Shown one piece after another: positions 10,701-22,495 of a stretch of 64,000 bases of DNA. Position 1 is the first letter of the stretch. The number at the start of each line of letters is the position of its first letter. The notes below the pieces were generated by a model. That model did not search any database. It had not been told where the DNA came from and worked only from the letters and a program-made list of their open reading frames with translations. This DNA comes from Antedon mediterranea (taxonomy: Eukaryota > Echinodermata > Crinoidea > Comatulida > Antedonidae): the NCBI RefSeq assembly GCF_964355755.1, contig NC_092675.1, forward strand, positions 29,226,912-29,290,911. Reading direction: 5' to 3'. The translations under genes and the position numbers were made by a program.

Positions 10701-12844
10701 CCTGCAAAAGAGCTAGGCACAGCAGTAGCAGACTTTCATAAAGAATTCTTAGGAAACCTGCCTCAACTTATTTGGATACCAGCTTTAATTTCGTGGTTTC
10801 TATTTTTGATGATTGTTATACTGACGATCTTTTACTGTGGGCGTTCATCTGGTCATGTGAATGTTCATCACGTCGCTGCTGCGCCTCAAATTGCCGAACC
10901 ATCGAGGCAAATGATTGAATCTGTAAGGACTAATGGCTATTTTGTAACAATTTTTAGAAAACTTTTGAAATTCAAAGTTTTAAAAAAATCATTCAATCAG
11001 AATTGTGTGATGCCTAATAATTAAAACAACCATTCCCATGCAAAATGTATTTACTAGAAGTTGCACTAATAATAGCCTGATATCAAATATCAGCCAAACG
11101 GTTAAGGCAGGGGTGCTGCTAACCGTACCTAAAGAGCCAACAATATTGACATGGGTGTGAGCCCGACTCAATCTTAGTTCTTGTGGTGGAACAAGTCTTC
11201 TCGAATAAGGACTATAAACTGTAGGTCCAGTGTACACAGTCCAGTGTACACAGTTATAACCTGTGTGCACATTAAAGAACCCAGTTCATCATTCGGCGAG
11301 TAGGGGTTACCCCGGAGAACTGATTCACAAAATAGCATCTGCATCAGGGGAATTACCACCTATCTGATAGAACAGTGATTAATTTGCTATTCTTGGCCAC
11401 ATGTGCCTAAAGACATAAGTAAATGCCTCTTTCATCATAACTTGGAGTAGAAATGTAATGATAAAAATGCTTCATAATTATATACTCTTAAAGTATTCCA
11501 CATTTAAAACATAAAATTTGTTTCTTAGATTGTACAAGAACGCTTACAATGTTATGAAGTAGAAGTTGGTTATCGGCAAGAAGTTGGTTACCGCCAAGAA
11601 GTTCCTTCCCCCAGTCTTTCCCCTGTTACGCTCCGAGCAAGAGGACAAGCTACTCTTCAAGAACTTGAAGTTGAAAATCGACGGCCATCGAGACGTTCAC
11701 AAGATTATGCTGATAGTAGTGGTTCACCTACTACTAAGAAAAATCAGAATGTTGCTTCAATTTGTCAATGTGATGAAAAAGTAAATAAGGTATTCATCAT
11801 AGATTTTTATTTAATATACACATATGTAGTTACTTGGCAAATGCTTTACAAGCATATAACTTGCTTTGTATTTTGTATAAAACTTTAAACATACCATCCA
11901 AAATAGCTATATATCAACAGAGTATGCCTTTATATATATATAGGTAATATCAAATAAGCTTATCAAAATGTTGAGTTATCAATATGGGCCGAAATATTAA
12001 TGACGCCTCTGTCACACTCTGCATTTTGTCAAGTATTTCTCTCAGTTTCCGAGCTTATTCATTAAACTGTATTATTATTAATTATAAAATCACTGTTTCA
12101 ATAACTGGTAATCTGTTCACAGGCAAATTCCTTTAATAACCAAAATATGGCACTGAGAGAAAAATCTTGAGATTCGACAGGATTTAACCAGGAACCTTAC
12201 CACCAGTATACAACTCAGCTTTGTATATATATTGATACAGTGTAAGTTGTTGAACTCTAAAATTAATTTTGTTCCTTTTGTAGGTCGTTGATGCACAATT
12301 AAAGATGTATTTAGAAAAGAAAGAAAACATCTCAACATGGTCTCCAAAGAGTGCTACTTCGGAGGATGTCTCTGACAATATAAAGAAAGAAAACAACTCA
12401 ACATGGTCTCCAAAGAGTGCTACTTCAGAGGATGTTTCCGACAATATAAAAAAAGAAAACATCTCAACATGGTCTCCAAAGAGTGCTACTTCAGAGGATG
12501 TTTCCGACAATATAAAGAAAGACAACATCTCAACATTGTCTCCAAAGAGTGCTACTTCAGAGGATGTTTCCGACAATATAAAGAAAGAAAACATCTCAAC
12601 ATGGTCTCCAAAGAGTGCTACTTCGGAGGATGTCTCCGACAATATAAAGCTCCCAATGCAAGCAGAGTTTGAAATGGATCAGGTTCCTGCCAATACCTCT
12701 ACTGCTGAAAAATCTGTTTTTGGGGAGACACAAGGAGCTGACGAATATCCTGGAGAGAAATTGTCAGATACAGAAGATAACAGTGATGATGAAGATGATT
12801 TTGTTGTTCTTCAATCGTCAAGCAATATGTCTCCCTCCAAATAA
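7750..12844 (+). CDS. CLCC1: Chloride channel CLIC-like protein 1 homologue
   Basis: ER-membrane anion channel family (CLCC1/MCLC). Coding exons: 7750-7908, 8311-8502, 8602-8805, 9243-9383, 9881-10075, 10665-10922, 11529-11789 and 12284-12844. All junctions are phase 0, giving 656 residues (human protein about 550). There is an N-terminal signal-like segment (residues about 5-22) and an acidic luminal part. Two hydrophobic segments (about 187-203 and 207-226) end in IPWNWLQLYQ, matching the family's GWNWMYLY stretch. A Cys-containing luminal loop and a third membrane segment (about 335-355) follow. The cytosolic tail is Ser/Arg-rich, then has five near-identical 22-residue repeats (about 483-592; core STWSPKSATSEDVSDNI) and an acidic end. 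ATG 7750 is chosen because it directly precedes the signal segment. The repeat block and the stop, which lies inside a repeat-like TIR, are unusual. Confidence 0.9.
8035..8210. mobile_element. hAT-type MITE with 8-bp target duplication (CLCC1 intron 1)
   Basis: The termini GTGGCGTAACG and CGTTACGCCA are inverted. The element is flanked by a perfect 8-bp direct repeat, ATTATAAC (8027-8034 and 8211-8218), as expected for hAT transposition. Related copies in opposite orientation lie at 59211-59409 and 62650-62825. Confidence 0.85.
8934..9109. mobile_element. MITE family 1 (CLCC1 intron 3)
   Basis: CTCTGTCTACACTATCA at the left and TAGTGTAGACAGAGCTTAA at the right are inverted. The core has ATATATGGACATGATGG and TCATATCACTACCATAT. 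A second, extra right end (AATAGTGTAGACAGACC) at about 9071 shows a partial internal duplication. Confidence 0.85.
9511..9659. mobile_element. MITE family 1 (CLCC1 intron 4)
   Basis: CTTGTCTACACTATTAAATT at the left is inverted against TTTGATAGTGTAGACAAAGC at the right. The core carries GTGATGTGCCC and its inverse GGGCACATCAC. Confidence 0.85.
11090..11350 (+). mobile_element. tRNA-derived SINE (CLCC1 intron 6)
   Basis: A head-like CAGCCAAACGGTTAAGGCAG is followed by a body containing GTGTGCACATTAAAGAACCC and GCGAGTAGGGGTTACCCC. The same body, inverted, occurs at 48925-49075 and 51440-51675; the latter keeps a clear tRNA-Leu/Ser-like head. Confidence 0.6.
12320..12649 (+). repeat. In-frame 66-bp coding repeat, five units, in CLCC1 last exon
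   Basis: Five consecutive 66-nt units encode the same 22 residues with only a few substitutions (Thr-Trp/Thr-Leu, Ile/Asn). Near-identity at nucleotide level implies recent tandem expansion. Each unit is rich in Ser/Thr with SPK, a possible proline-directed phosphorylation site. Confidence 0.95.
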
Positions 12845-13188
12845 AGACCCCTTAGCCCGGATGGTCACCTACTTCTTGCCATTATTCGCTCCCTCCAATT
12901 AAAGACTCTCTCTAATCAGAGACCACGGTTTTGATGGACCAAACTGAACATTTTCTTTAAAATAAATGAGACAAGTACTGAAGTTTTTAAAAATCAATTG
13001 GACAGGACGGACAAACCAACACATTTATAAACTGGTTACATAAACAGGCACAGAATAATATATATATATATTGAAATTCTGATATTTAAATAAGGTAATT
13101 TTAAAACTAGTGTCAGTCTTTAGTTGGGAATCCAAAGCTACTAAAGACCACTAAAATCTGGGTTCCAAAAGTGGTCTTTTAAATGGAG
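12832..13188. mobile_element. Probable TIR element overlapping the CLCC1 stop codon and 3'UTR
   Basis: TCCCTCCAAATAAAGACC (left, spanning the CLCC1 TAA at 12842-12844) is nearly the inverse of GGTCTTTTAAATGGAGGGA (right, 13170-13188). An extra copy of the left word, CCCTCCAATTAAAGACT, lies at about 12892. An AATAAA at about 12961 inside it could serve as the CLCC1 poly(A) signal. If real, the last codons and 3'UTR of CLCC1 are element-derived. Confidence 0.55.
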
Positions 13189-15003
13189 GGATATCAGCAT
13201 CTGGTGTCACTGCAACCATTTGATTACTTAGATTTGATGTCATTGCCATTTATTAAAAATAATAATTGCATATGAAAATGTCTTTAGGTTTTATATACTG
13301 TGCCCCATCTAGAGCTTACGATTTCGGACCAAAACATTTCGGGTTTTTTTTGTGCTAAAAAATATTAAAACCCAGTAAAATCATGGCAGTATCAACCAAG
13401 CTAAGTTTTCATTTTTTTCAATACTGTAACAGTATTCATGGCTTACACTATAAATATAAAGTGTTCTATATTTAAACAGCTTTAGCTATGGTAATATTAT
13501 TTTTTATATTAAAATGATGTCTATAATGTTAAATACTAAGTTTCTTCTCTTTGGTAGTAGAGCACAATTTTATAAGCATTGAAATCACCTAATTTATTAT
13601 GAATAACTTTATTACTACATAAACAATTTTAAAATTCTTCTTTGGAAGAAAATAATTTTTTTTAAACTCTATAACGATAATTAAATTGTTAGAACCATAC
13701 TCTTTTAATTTCTGTAAAAAAAAAACCGGTAAATTATTAGCATATTCAATTCAATTCAATCTTTTATTTCGGAAACTCTGGTCCATAGAAAGTAAATTAC
13801 ATATAAATGAAATAAATAAAATAAACAAAATTACTACTACTCATCTCAGGATGGCATTCCATCTGGAGAGCATCTTCGACTTAACTAAGACATTGCTTAT
13901 AAGACATATATGACTACGATATTGAATATGATCACAATGTGATGAGAAATATTCAACACTTTAAAAGTAGTTTTTATACAGTTTTTGTTATTTAATTGTA
14001 ATTTATATAGGCCCTACAATTTCAATTAAAGTTATACCATTCTAGTAGTATAAATGTATTTAGATGTGTATTTGTATTTTATTCAGTGTTAATAGTTTAT
14101 TTATTTATTTATTCATAGGAATCACCTTTATATCGGTGGCACACATTATCAGTTAATGGTGCATCCATTTTACAGACAAAATACAAAGAAACATCAAGGT
14201 ACAAAGTTCTAAATACTAACACATAACATCAGAACAAAACTAATTAATTGATTAGATCTGTATGAAAATAATAGTTATAAAGGATTACGTTTGCTATTCC
14301 GAACCAATTTACACAAGAGGCATACTGTTCACTCTGTTTAAAAACCTCATCAACAAGAATATATTTTTAAGAATAATTTCTTTACATTTCTAAAATATTG
14401 TTACATTTCTACAACAACAGTTTTGGACAACAGATGCATGAAATGACATACTAGAGACTAAAAACTCATTAGTACATCATCGAAAAACTCTTTATGTTGT
14501 TTCTGCTCGTGTATCATTACCTTTAAGTATGTGCATGTTACATAATAATTGTATGCATTTACACCATACCATACAGCCACTGTTGCGTATGTATTTATCT
14601 AACTAAAAGCTTTTGGACGTTTTTCTAAATGATTTTTGGACGTAAACATTACCATTAGCTAACTTTATTTAACTAAAACCACCGTTACACTTCTGGTTAA
14701 TTTCACAAGTCGCTATTGTGTTGTAATGATGTGTTGAATCATGGAAAAATAAGTTTATTTCTCCATGGTTGAATTTATACTTTAAACGCTTTTCGGATGT
14801 AAAGTAGGAAAAAGGTTTTATAAACAAATGTCACAAAAGCATGTAATTTAGAATCAATGAATATTCATGAATAAAATGCACATAATATATAATTAATGTA
14901 ACAGACCTCTTATCTAACATAAACACTACAAAACAAGTAATTTAACAAAAAGAAATTTTAAAAAAAGCTAAAATATTTTCAATCTGAGCCATTTAAGCCA
15001 GTT
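13189..15003. other. Intergenic, AT-rich, no gene seen
   Basis: No exon with supporting splice sites or family resemblance. 13740-13860 has CAATTCAATTCAATCTTTTATTTCGG, resembling an inverted LINE/SINE 3' end. 14096-14120 is a TTTA microsatellite. Frames present are short and of random composition. Confidence 0.5.
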
Positions 15004-15095
15004 AAGCTTGGTTCCCACTTGACGATGACGTAAGCGCGCCGCAAGTTGGTTGACCAATCACGAACGAAGCGTTCCGTCTAGTTTACACATAACTT
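15004..15095. mobile_element. MITE family 2 (GGTTCCCAC termini), left part only
   Basis: AAGCTTGGTTCCCACTTGACG is followed by GACGTAAGCGCGCC and TTGACCAATCACGAACG, the family's subterminal pattern. No right terminus is visible. Confidence 0.6.
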
Positions 15096-15147
15096 ATTAC
15101 AAATACAGTAATATGCAATTATTTTAATTTATTGTAATTGTTTCGAG

Positions 15148-15325
15148 TGTGGAGTAGCTTTGTGTCAGGGTGTTTAGTATTTGGTCAGATGTTTTACCCT
15201 GCTCTGATTTTATTTGTACTTTGAGAATACTCGGGTGGGACTGTAACCCACGACTTCCCGATCACTTGCCTGGCATTCATACCTCTAGACCACCAAGCTT
15301 GCGCTGATGGCTAGGGTTAAATTCG
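15148..15325 (-). mobile_element. tRNA-derived SINE
   Basis: On the minus strand AGCGCAAGCTTGGTGGTCTA and GTCGTGGGTTACAGTCCC are A- and B-box-like. They are followed by the tail TATTCTCAAAGTACAAAT and AGAGCAGGGTAAAACATCTG. A sister copy in plus orientation is at 38463-38655. Confidence 0.75.
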
Positions 15326-16164
15326 AGCGAGTGCTGCACCAGCATTCGATGTAATTGTTTGTAACTCCTTTGTGGAGTAGCTTTAGGTAGGCCTATACAA
15401 TGCATTTGTTCGACAAAAACACTGGGGCTTCTAAAGAGTCCATGAAGCTGGCTCACAAGCCAGCAGTCCTAGCTTACAAATTATTGTAACATTATATACA
15501 ATTAGTCAAATTTCACAAACGAATAAAAAAATGATGTTGAAAATAAAAACAAATACTACATAAAAATTGAATTTAAAAGCATATGTATAGGCCTATTATT
15601 CTTATTTTTGGTTAAATGGATGATGTACAACGAATGAGATTTATTCAGTAATGTACAGCAAGCCTATATGGAAAATGGTGACGAAAAAAAAATTACATGT
15701 TTGTTCTTATTTAGACGTTGGGAATTTACCGTAACTATGGTATGTGTGAAAATACATTGCGTAAAGCACATAGCACAGACAGTATAAAGTAAATAATGTC
15801 ACCTTGTGAATCTAATAATGTACAGTACTTAGACATAACATTATAAATAAGTCAATTATAATAATGATATTTATTAATATCATGGGTCTCTGTAATACCA
15901 TAAAGCAAATATTATGATAATACGTATTCATATTTTAAAGTTTTAAACGACAATTTGATAACCTAATGATTGTATCGGTACATGCATGATTAAGCCATAA
16001 TTGCAAGTGACTTGAGAGTACAATATATGCGTCATGCCCCATAACCATTCAAAGCATTTTGTAAACAGGTAAACCTAGCCCTAACTAACAAATTCTGGAT
16101 ATAGAGAAAAATAAAACGAGAGACATTGATTTTTGTAAATACAAACTTAAAATGTGAGAGAAAG

Positions 16165-16377
16165 TTAAGCGTGGTTCCCACTAGCGACGCAACGTAACGC
16201 AGCCTACGCAACGTAAGAAAATGCCCTTTCAATAATTGTGTTTGCCCCCATCAGCGTGAAATCAAACCTGCGTTTTTTTTCAGCACGTTGCGTCGTCGGT
16301 TCCCACTTGTGATTACGCAATACATCACTTTGCGTCAATACATCGCTGCGTTGCGTTCTAGTGGGAACCACGCTTAA
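16165..16377. mobile_element. MITE family 2, subfamily B
   Basis: Near-perfect inverted termini GCGTGGTTCCCACTAGCGAC and TAGTGGGAACCACGC, flanked on both sides by TTAA. The interior has CTACGCAACGTAAGAAAATG, TTTGCCCCCATC and GTCGGTTCCCACTTGTG, which define subfamily B. No open frame of note. Confidence 0.85.
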
Positions 16378-16532
16378 ATGTCCAGTTAGGTCTTTCAATT
16401 TCTTTTCGTTAATTTTTCCCACTCTTGTAGGTCATTTAATCTCATTCCTTTTCTTTGTAGATCAAATATTAAATTACCAAAATGTCGGTTTGAAATCAAA
16501 GCTGAACATTGAATAAAGATAACGATAACTTT

Positions 16533-16700
16533 TTAAAGCTTGGTTCCCACTAACGACGCAATCTACGAAACGTAAGCAAATGCCCTTCTAATAATTGTGT
16601 TACCCCCCGCCTGCGTGAAATCAAAATGTCGATGTATGCAGCACAATTGTGTCGTCGGTTCCCATTTTGCCTCGCTACGTCGCTTCGTTTCTAATGAAAT
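16533..16700. mobile_element. MITE family 2, subfamily B, decayed right end
   Basis: Starts AAAGCTTGGTTCCCACTAAC and keeps AACGTAAGCAAATGCCC and TCGTCGGTTCCCA. The right terminus is eroded (TCGCTTCGTTTCTAATG). Confidence 0.75.
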
Positions 16701-16992
16701 TAGAGACGTCGATTATTATCAGTAAAATATAGCAAAATATTGTTTTTTTGCGCTTAATTCATGTCTATTACTATAAGAAATATATAAATGCATAACATAT
16801 GAACTCTAACTCTGGTCTATCTTGTTTCCGTGCGGCTTATCTTTAGCTAACATTGCAAACGATGCTGTTAGAAAGTTGTTATTGGTGGTCAAGCAACGAA
16901 CGCAACGCAAAGACGTAAGCGTGCCATTTTTCTAATCACGATCATCTAACCTTTCGCCCTGATGGGTCAAATTATTTTGGTTGCGTCCAAAC

Positions 16993-17140
16993 TTAAAGCT
17001 TGGTTCCCACTAGGAACGCAACGCAAGGACGTCACACGGCGTAAGTGATTTGACCAATCACAAGCGATGGATTATTCGATCAGTCGCTTGTCATTGGTTA
17101 ACTCGCTTGCGTTGCGTCTACGTCCTTGCGTTTCTCTTGC
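16993..17140. mobile_element. MITE family 2, subfamily A
   Basis: AAAGCTTGGTTCCCACTAGG, then GCAACGCAAGGACGT and TTGACCAATCACAAGCGATG. The interior is inverted as CGCTTGTCATTGGTTAACTC and ends TACGTCCTTGCGTTTC. The terminal TAGTGGGAACC has been lost. Confidence 0.75.
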
Positions 17141-18931
17141 GCCAAATATCACTATTTACAGCAACTTTAAACAGGAAAAAAGTTTGATTATTATAGGCCT
17201 AAACCAATCTATGTTATATGGTCTCTGGAAAATTAAGTCTAGTAGTACGATTAAAACAATATAGACCCAGAATAAAGACCCAGGTCAACTCAAAACACGA
17301 ATGCGTGTTTTTGAAATTTCTGTTCATCAAAAGAACCGCCCCTTATAGGTCAGCAAAAATAAGATCAACGTTAACGTTAAGCCTAATTAAGTTATGTTTG
17401 TTTGTGTCAGCAAAACTGATGCAGTACATCAGGCATGGTTAAAATACAAGAAAAAAATGTATTCTGAAGGTTGCCATATTGATGACAGACGATATAAGGC
17501 AATTGCAAGGAACAACTTAGTCTGAGTTCCAGACGGAGTTTTGCCTTAATATTAGTAAAAAGATAAATATTTTAGCACATATGGCGTTTCATACGTATAC
17601 TACAGTACTTGAGCTTGAAACTCTTTATTTCAGACAAACATCGAAAAGCCTCGAAATAACTAGACTTGGGGCAAGTCTAGGAACAACTAGACATGTAGGT
17701 CTACCAAAACCAACTAGATATATTTCGAATATTAAGTTGTACTTTCATAATGCGAGTTCTGTTATTTTTGGTTTATAGTAAACGTATTTTTAGCATTGGG
17801 TCCATGTAAATCACAGTAGTATTGTGACTTGAACGGTGATGTCCTATCTATATCGATATGCTACAGGGCAAATATTAGTTAAATGCAAAGTGTCAAAATA
17901 GAATAGATTTACAGTATTCATTTTTATTGTATTTTGGATATTTTATTTATTTATTTATTTCAAAAACATATATATACTGGATAAAAACATAGGTATAGAT
18001 GTATCACCTGTTTTACATGGTCCTGTTTTATAGAAAATAAAAGGTTAAAACATACATACAGAATTCTTTAAAATTTTTAAAACAGTAAAACAACAAACTT
18101 AAGTCAAAATATTATATTATTATTATTATAAAAGGAGTGAAAATACAAAAAGACAAGTAAATATAAATAAAACAAATTTTTAAGAGACCTAACCACAGAT
18201 AGTGACTAAAACAGAGACAATAAAATAGTTTAAAAATACAATTTATAAAATGATTCCCATATTACGTGCAAACATACAAACAATGATATTTCCAGAAATG
18301 GATGAAATTTAATTTTAATAGGCCTATTAAATCTAGAATGAATGAACATATTAACTCAGTGCTTCTAAACATAAGTTACTAACTGCACATGATACACCAT
18401 GGGCTCTTGGCTCTCGACGATCACTGTGTAGGCCCCTATGTGTGTGATTTCAAATACATTTTAAAAGGTAGGCACATTTCTACGATCTTCTTTAAACATG
18501 CTTTAACAGTATTAGCGTTTGGATTTCGTTTGATCTCTATTTCGGAAATTCTACATCCATATAGTATAGCCTAGAAATAGTGCGAGAAAAAAAATATATA
18601 TAAATCGTTTTCTGTACCAGATAAACCAGCAACAAAGTGCAAACGGTCAATCAATTATAATATTTACCTATTCGTATAAAAATATGTAATATTGGAATAC
18701 CATCATTTGACACTTAAATAAACAAGGTCTTGTTAATAATGATGTATTCATCTATAAAGTCAAACTTTAAAATAGAAAGTGTAAAATAGCACATTATTGG
18801 AATTTAGTAATGTTGATCGATAAAGAATTTATGACCCGTTTAACGGTACCGCATCATCGATTGCAAATTAAGTAACAAATTTGTTATCGAACTGATTGGC
18901 CGGATCACATGAAGCATATCATACAGTACCT
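17141..18931. other. Intergenic, repeats only
   Basis: 17518-17690 shares AAAAAGATAAATATTTTAGC and ATGGCGTTTCATACGTAT with 30034-30180 and 50737-50907, an uncharacterised dispersed repeat. 17940-18270 starts with a TTTA run and reads like an old LINE tail. No exon is supported. Confidence 0.5.
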
Positions 18932-18940
18932 TTATATAGA
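18931..18940 (+). promoter_or_regulatory. TATA box of ShKT gene 1
   Basis: TTTATATAGA lies about 100 bp upstream of the ATG at 19038, so the 5'UTR would be roughly 75 nt. The other four ShKT genes have a comparable TATA box. Confidence 0.6.
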
Positions 18941-19037
18941 GCATCTATTTCTAATTTGGTCACAATATCTGAAACATTTAGCAAGAACCAAGCTTCACTG
19001 TCTTAAGAAGAAACTCACCACTTCCTCAAAATCAACA

Positions 19038-20400
19038 ATGGCCAAGCTACTGTACGTCGTACTCATCGGAATGCTCGCTCTTAGCGTAATCCTCCCGGTA
19101 AGTGTCCTTTCTTTTTTTAAAACTTGCATTAATACTTTCATTTCGCCACAGATTGTAAAAATAAACTACAAAATGTATTGGGAATTTTAGATGTTTCTGG
19201 TAAAACTGTAATGCAACGGAACTAAACCAATTTGTCGGTCACACTCACTTTTTCTACTTACTGTAATTTTCTTAGTATAATAACTTTGGCCTACCAGTTG
19301 TTTCTTCGTAATCCTGCAAACATTCTGTCTCTGTCTCACACTCTTAAGTTTGGTCTCATTACTGTAATGTCTAAACTAGACTTTTATCAGTCGTTTTGGG
19401 GTACTTCTGAAACACAAATTATAGAAACGCTAAATTATTATGTCTGTCACACACTTTTAAAGTCTAAACTTGTCTAGACTCTTACCAGTCGTTTGGGAGA
19501 CTATACAAACTATACAATACAAATAACTAACTATTCTGTCTGTCGCACAAGTTTTATTCACCTTTCTACTTTACTGTAATGATGTCTAAAGTTTACCATA
19601 TACTTTTACCAGTCATTTCTCGGTGATCTTGAATTGCAAAGAAACAGTGTGTATAATTTGAATTATTGTGATACGTTTAAATCAAAGCGTGGAGGAATAA
19701 AATGAATTATTTATTTTTGTAAATTATTATTATATTTATTTATTACAGGCAGAACAAATGACCGCAGAAGCAACTTCAACAGGTACATTTTCTTTACAAA
19801 AATATCTCTAGATCTACCACTTCTCCATAATGTTCCTGAACCTTAAATACTGTATCTAGCTTCTCCCAACGTATATCTTATCCTGTACAATCATGATATA
19901 CCAGCTGTTATGTGTATTACTGATCAAAAGTTCAATTCCCAAAGACTTGGTTTGCATAAGTAGACCATTATTCTGTATATGCAATTGTCTCGTAGACAAA
20001 AGGACTGCCACACCTTTTGGGATATGTAATTTAATCAGCTTATGGTTAACCAATTTTGCCAAATGTTGCCTAAAATATATAAACATCAAGGCACAGAATA
20101 AATTCTAAACCGCCGTGACTGATTTTACAATACGCCGTTTAAAATATTTTTATTTTTTCTTTTTCGTGGGTGTAGCCCACTTTTATTCATTGTACCGATT
20201 TATATAAATATATAAAAACAATACATCTTTAAAACCAATATCATATCATGAGATTATTATAAGTATTTCTTGTTGTCTTAGATTGTGTTGACAACGCATC
20301 TGAAAATTACTGTAAATCAATTCTTTCGAATGGTTTGTGCGAGACCACTGTCTTTTCTACCGGCGCTGACAAATGTCCAAAATCGTGTGGCAAATGTTAA
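19038..20400 (+). CDS. Secreted ShKT-domain peptide 1
   Basis: A 70-residue precursor from exons 19038-19097, 19749-19782 and 20282-20400; junctions are phase 0 then phase 1. Exon 1 is a 20-codon hydrophobic signal peptide. Exon 2 encodes a short acidic linker. Exon 3 holds one complete six-cysteine ShKT domain with spacing C-x8-C-x8-C-x11-C-x3-C-x2-C, ending exactly at the last Cys. ShKT domains occur in secreted animal proteins, including ion-channel toxins, enzymes and mucosal proteins. The Lys-Tyr pair of channel-blocking members is not seen in the C3-C4 loop, so a channel-toxin role is not supported. Likely extracellular; function unknown. It is the first of five such genes in this window. 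A donor GTAAGT just after the stop suggests a 3'UTR intron to 21105. Confidence 0.85.
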
Positions 20401-20554
20401 CAGCTTTTAAAAGTAAGTACAAATTTAATATCGACACGATTACATATTCACGGTACCCCATAGAATGGCGTAGCCATGTTTTCTGAACGAACGTGCAGTT
20501 CATACATAGGTTTGAAATTGTAACGAAGATAATAAATTAATACCGTCCACATCA

Positions 20555-20913
20555 TTAAGCTTCGCCTGGAGATACAACGCAAGCGAGTGGACCAGTCACA
20601 AGCAACTGTTCGTTCGAACAGTCCATCACTTGTGATTGGTCGAATTACTTGCGTTGCGCCTACGTCCTTGCGTTGCGCCTACGTCCTTGCGTTGCGTCCA
20701 AGTTAAAAACATCTGAGCTTCATGATTCTCACTAGAGACGCAACACAACGACGTAACGCAACGTAAATGACCAATCACAAGTGATGGATTGTTCGAACAA
20801 CGAATAGCTAGTTGGATACATTATAGTATACTTCGCCTCCTGTGATTTATTAAATATCGTACTTGTTTCGGGTCCAATTGCATGCGTTGCGTCCTAGATG
20901 GAACTAATGCTTA
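20555..20913. mobile_element. Two decayed MITE family 2 copies, adjacent
   Basis: 20555-20706 is an A-type copy (ACAACGCAAGCGAGTGG ... CTTGTGATTGGTCGAAT, then ACGTCCTTGCGTTGCG duplicated). 20712-20913 has CTCACTAGAGACGCAAC at the left and GCGTTGCGTCCTAGATGG at the right. Both lie in the 3'UTR intron of ShKT gene 1. The duplicated TACGTCCTTGCGTTGCGCC is an early stage of the tandem growth seen at 30.7-31.3 kb. Confidence 0.7.
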
Positions 20914-21104
20914 TTCCTAATTCAGATACTTTTGTTTTACATAATTATGTTTCAAAGGCATATTGAGTATGTACACTGTTAGATACCTTTAAAGTCTGAG
21001 CTTACATGCCAATATACTGATTATAGAACTAGTGCCGTTTTAATGCCTATACTCTATCTGTTTCTTTATTATTGGAATAAAAATTATTTTTCCCTTTTAT
21101 ACAG

Positions 21105-21262
21105 GCTTTTGCGTCTTTCATCGAACCACAACATCGTATCAAAACACGATCAGTATGAACAACAAGTAACAACCGACGGCAGCAAATGCGTCGTATCAGT
21201 CGACAAGCTTTTAGATCTCCGTGTGATGCCTTAGAATAGAATAAATCAATTTTACCGTAGTA
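21105..21262 (+). other. Probable 3'UTR exon and poly(A) signal of ShKT gene 1
   Basis: A polypyrimidine tract and ACAG end at 21104, after the donor AAAAGTAAGT at about 20409-20416. AATAAA at 21240-21245 would end the transcript. The segment has no conserved coding content. Confidence 0.55.
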
Positions 21263-21423
21263 CAGATATTGTGTAGTTAATTTATTTTCTACATCTTCTT
21301 CTGATCTTGATTCAGTTTATATTTTCTAAAGGAAATTGTAGACAAATGATCATGATTCAGTTTAGCATATTATTTGCATGAGTCGCAGCGGTAATGAATA
21401 AAAACTTTTTTGCGCTTAAAAAA

Positions 21424-21532
21424 ATGTTTCTTTTGTTTTGTACGACTCAGCACCCGATTCTCGTACGGTATCATGTCTATGGACAATAAACAGCACCTGC
21501 AGTTTCTTATCTGTTGACTATAACATAAATTA
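21424..21532. repeat. Dispersed ~95 bp segment shared with 33290-33385
   Basis: CACCCGATTCTCGTA, ATGTCTATGGACAATAA and TTCTTATCTGTTGACTA occur in the same order at 33290-33385 with substitutions. Each copy lies downstream of a ShKT gene (gene 1 and gene 4), in opposite orientation relative to that gene. No open frame is shared. Confidence 0.6.
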
Positions 21533-21570
21533 CTAGTCTCCTGACAGTTTTTCTGCAAGTTAGCTGTTTT

Positions 21571-22262
21571 AATAATAATAATAATAATAAGATTTTTATA
21601 GCGCACATACCACTCCAGAGTGCTCAAGGCGCATTTAAAAATAAAAAAGAAATAAATCATACAAATTCCTGAAAAATAAAATGCAATTTCTTTGGAGGGT
21701 CCCCATCCGTTGTTGTTCTGTCGCGGTCCCGGACCCCTACCGAGGTGACCAAACAAAGGAGCAGGATACACATTTGCCTTGCCACAGACGACCGGGTGCT
21801 CAGAGACAACAACCAAGACAGAGGCACCCCAAAGATAATGCTGGCCAGGAAAAGGTATACAAAACAATTCTAAGTCTAAAAAACTTTAAGAAACCTCATG
21901 ATTTCCATATGCCTTAATGAATAAATGTGTTTTTAATAATTTTTTAAAAGTATCAACAGTTTTGCAAAATCTTATAGAGCTCGGTAGAGCATTCCACAGA
22001 CGAGGAGCAGTAACGGAGAATGCTCTGTCACCCCATGAGTGGTGAGACTTAGGCTGATGTAGAAGCAGCGAGTCACTAGAACGCAGATTACGTCCGGGAA
22101 CATACAGCCTAAGCATGTCAGAAATATACTCAGGAGCCATGCCATTTATAGACTTAAAAACAAAGAGTAATATTTTAAAAACAATGCGGTACCTAACAGG
22201 GAGCCAATGCAATATTTCCAAAGTATTTGATGTGTCCATATCTTGGTAATTTTTTAACAACT
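21571..22262 (-). pseudogene. 5'-truncated non-LTR retrotransposon, reverse transcriptase C-terminal fragment
   Basis: A minus-strand frame at 21886-22260 encodes the tail typical of CR1/Jockey-like polyproteins: LHWLPVRYRIVFK, a SINGMAPEYISDML segment, and RAFSVTAPRLWNALP followed by a FKKLLKTHLF end. The remaining sequence to 21571 is a 3'UTR ending in a (TTA)n microsatellite, as in such elements. The catalytic RT core and endonuclease are absent, so it is a dead copy. Confidence 0.85.
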
Positions 22263-22495
22263 CGTGCCGCTGTATTTTGAATCAGTTAGGTAGGTCTGTT
22301 GTGGACGCAATGTTCACGAATACTGTATCGCTTTTGGTGACGCATGCGCAAAGGCAAATGTCGTATCACTGGTCATTCAATGTTAAATTTACGCCGAAAT
22401 TGTGTTTCTTTATCCTCATTTAAAAATGTAATTTTTCGGGTGTGACGTCACTTACAACAATGGCATCTAAATTAATAATTATTAGGATAAACAAT

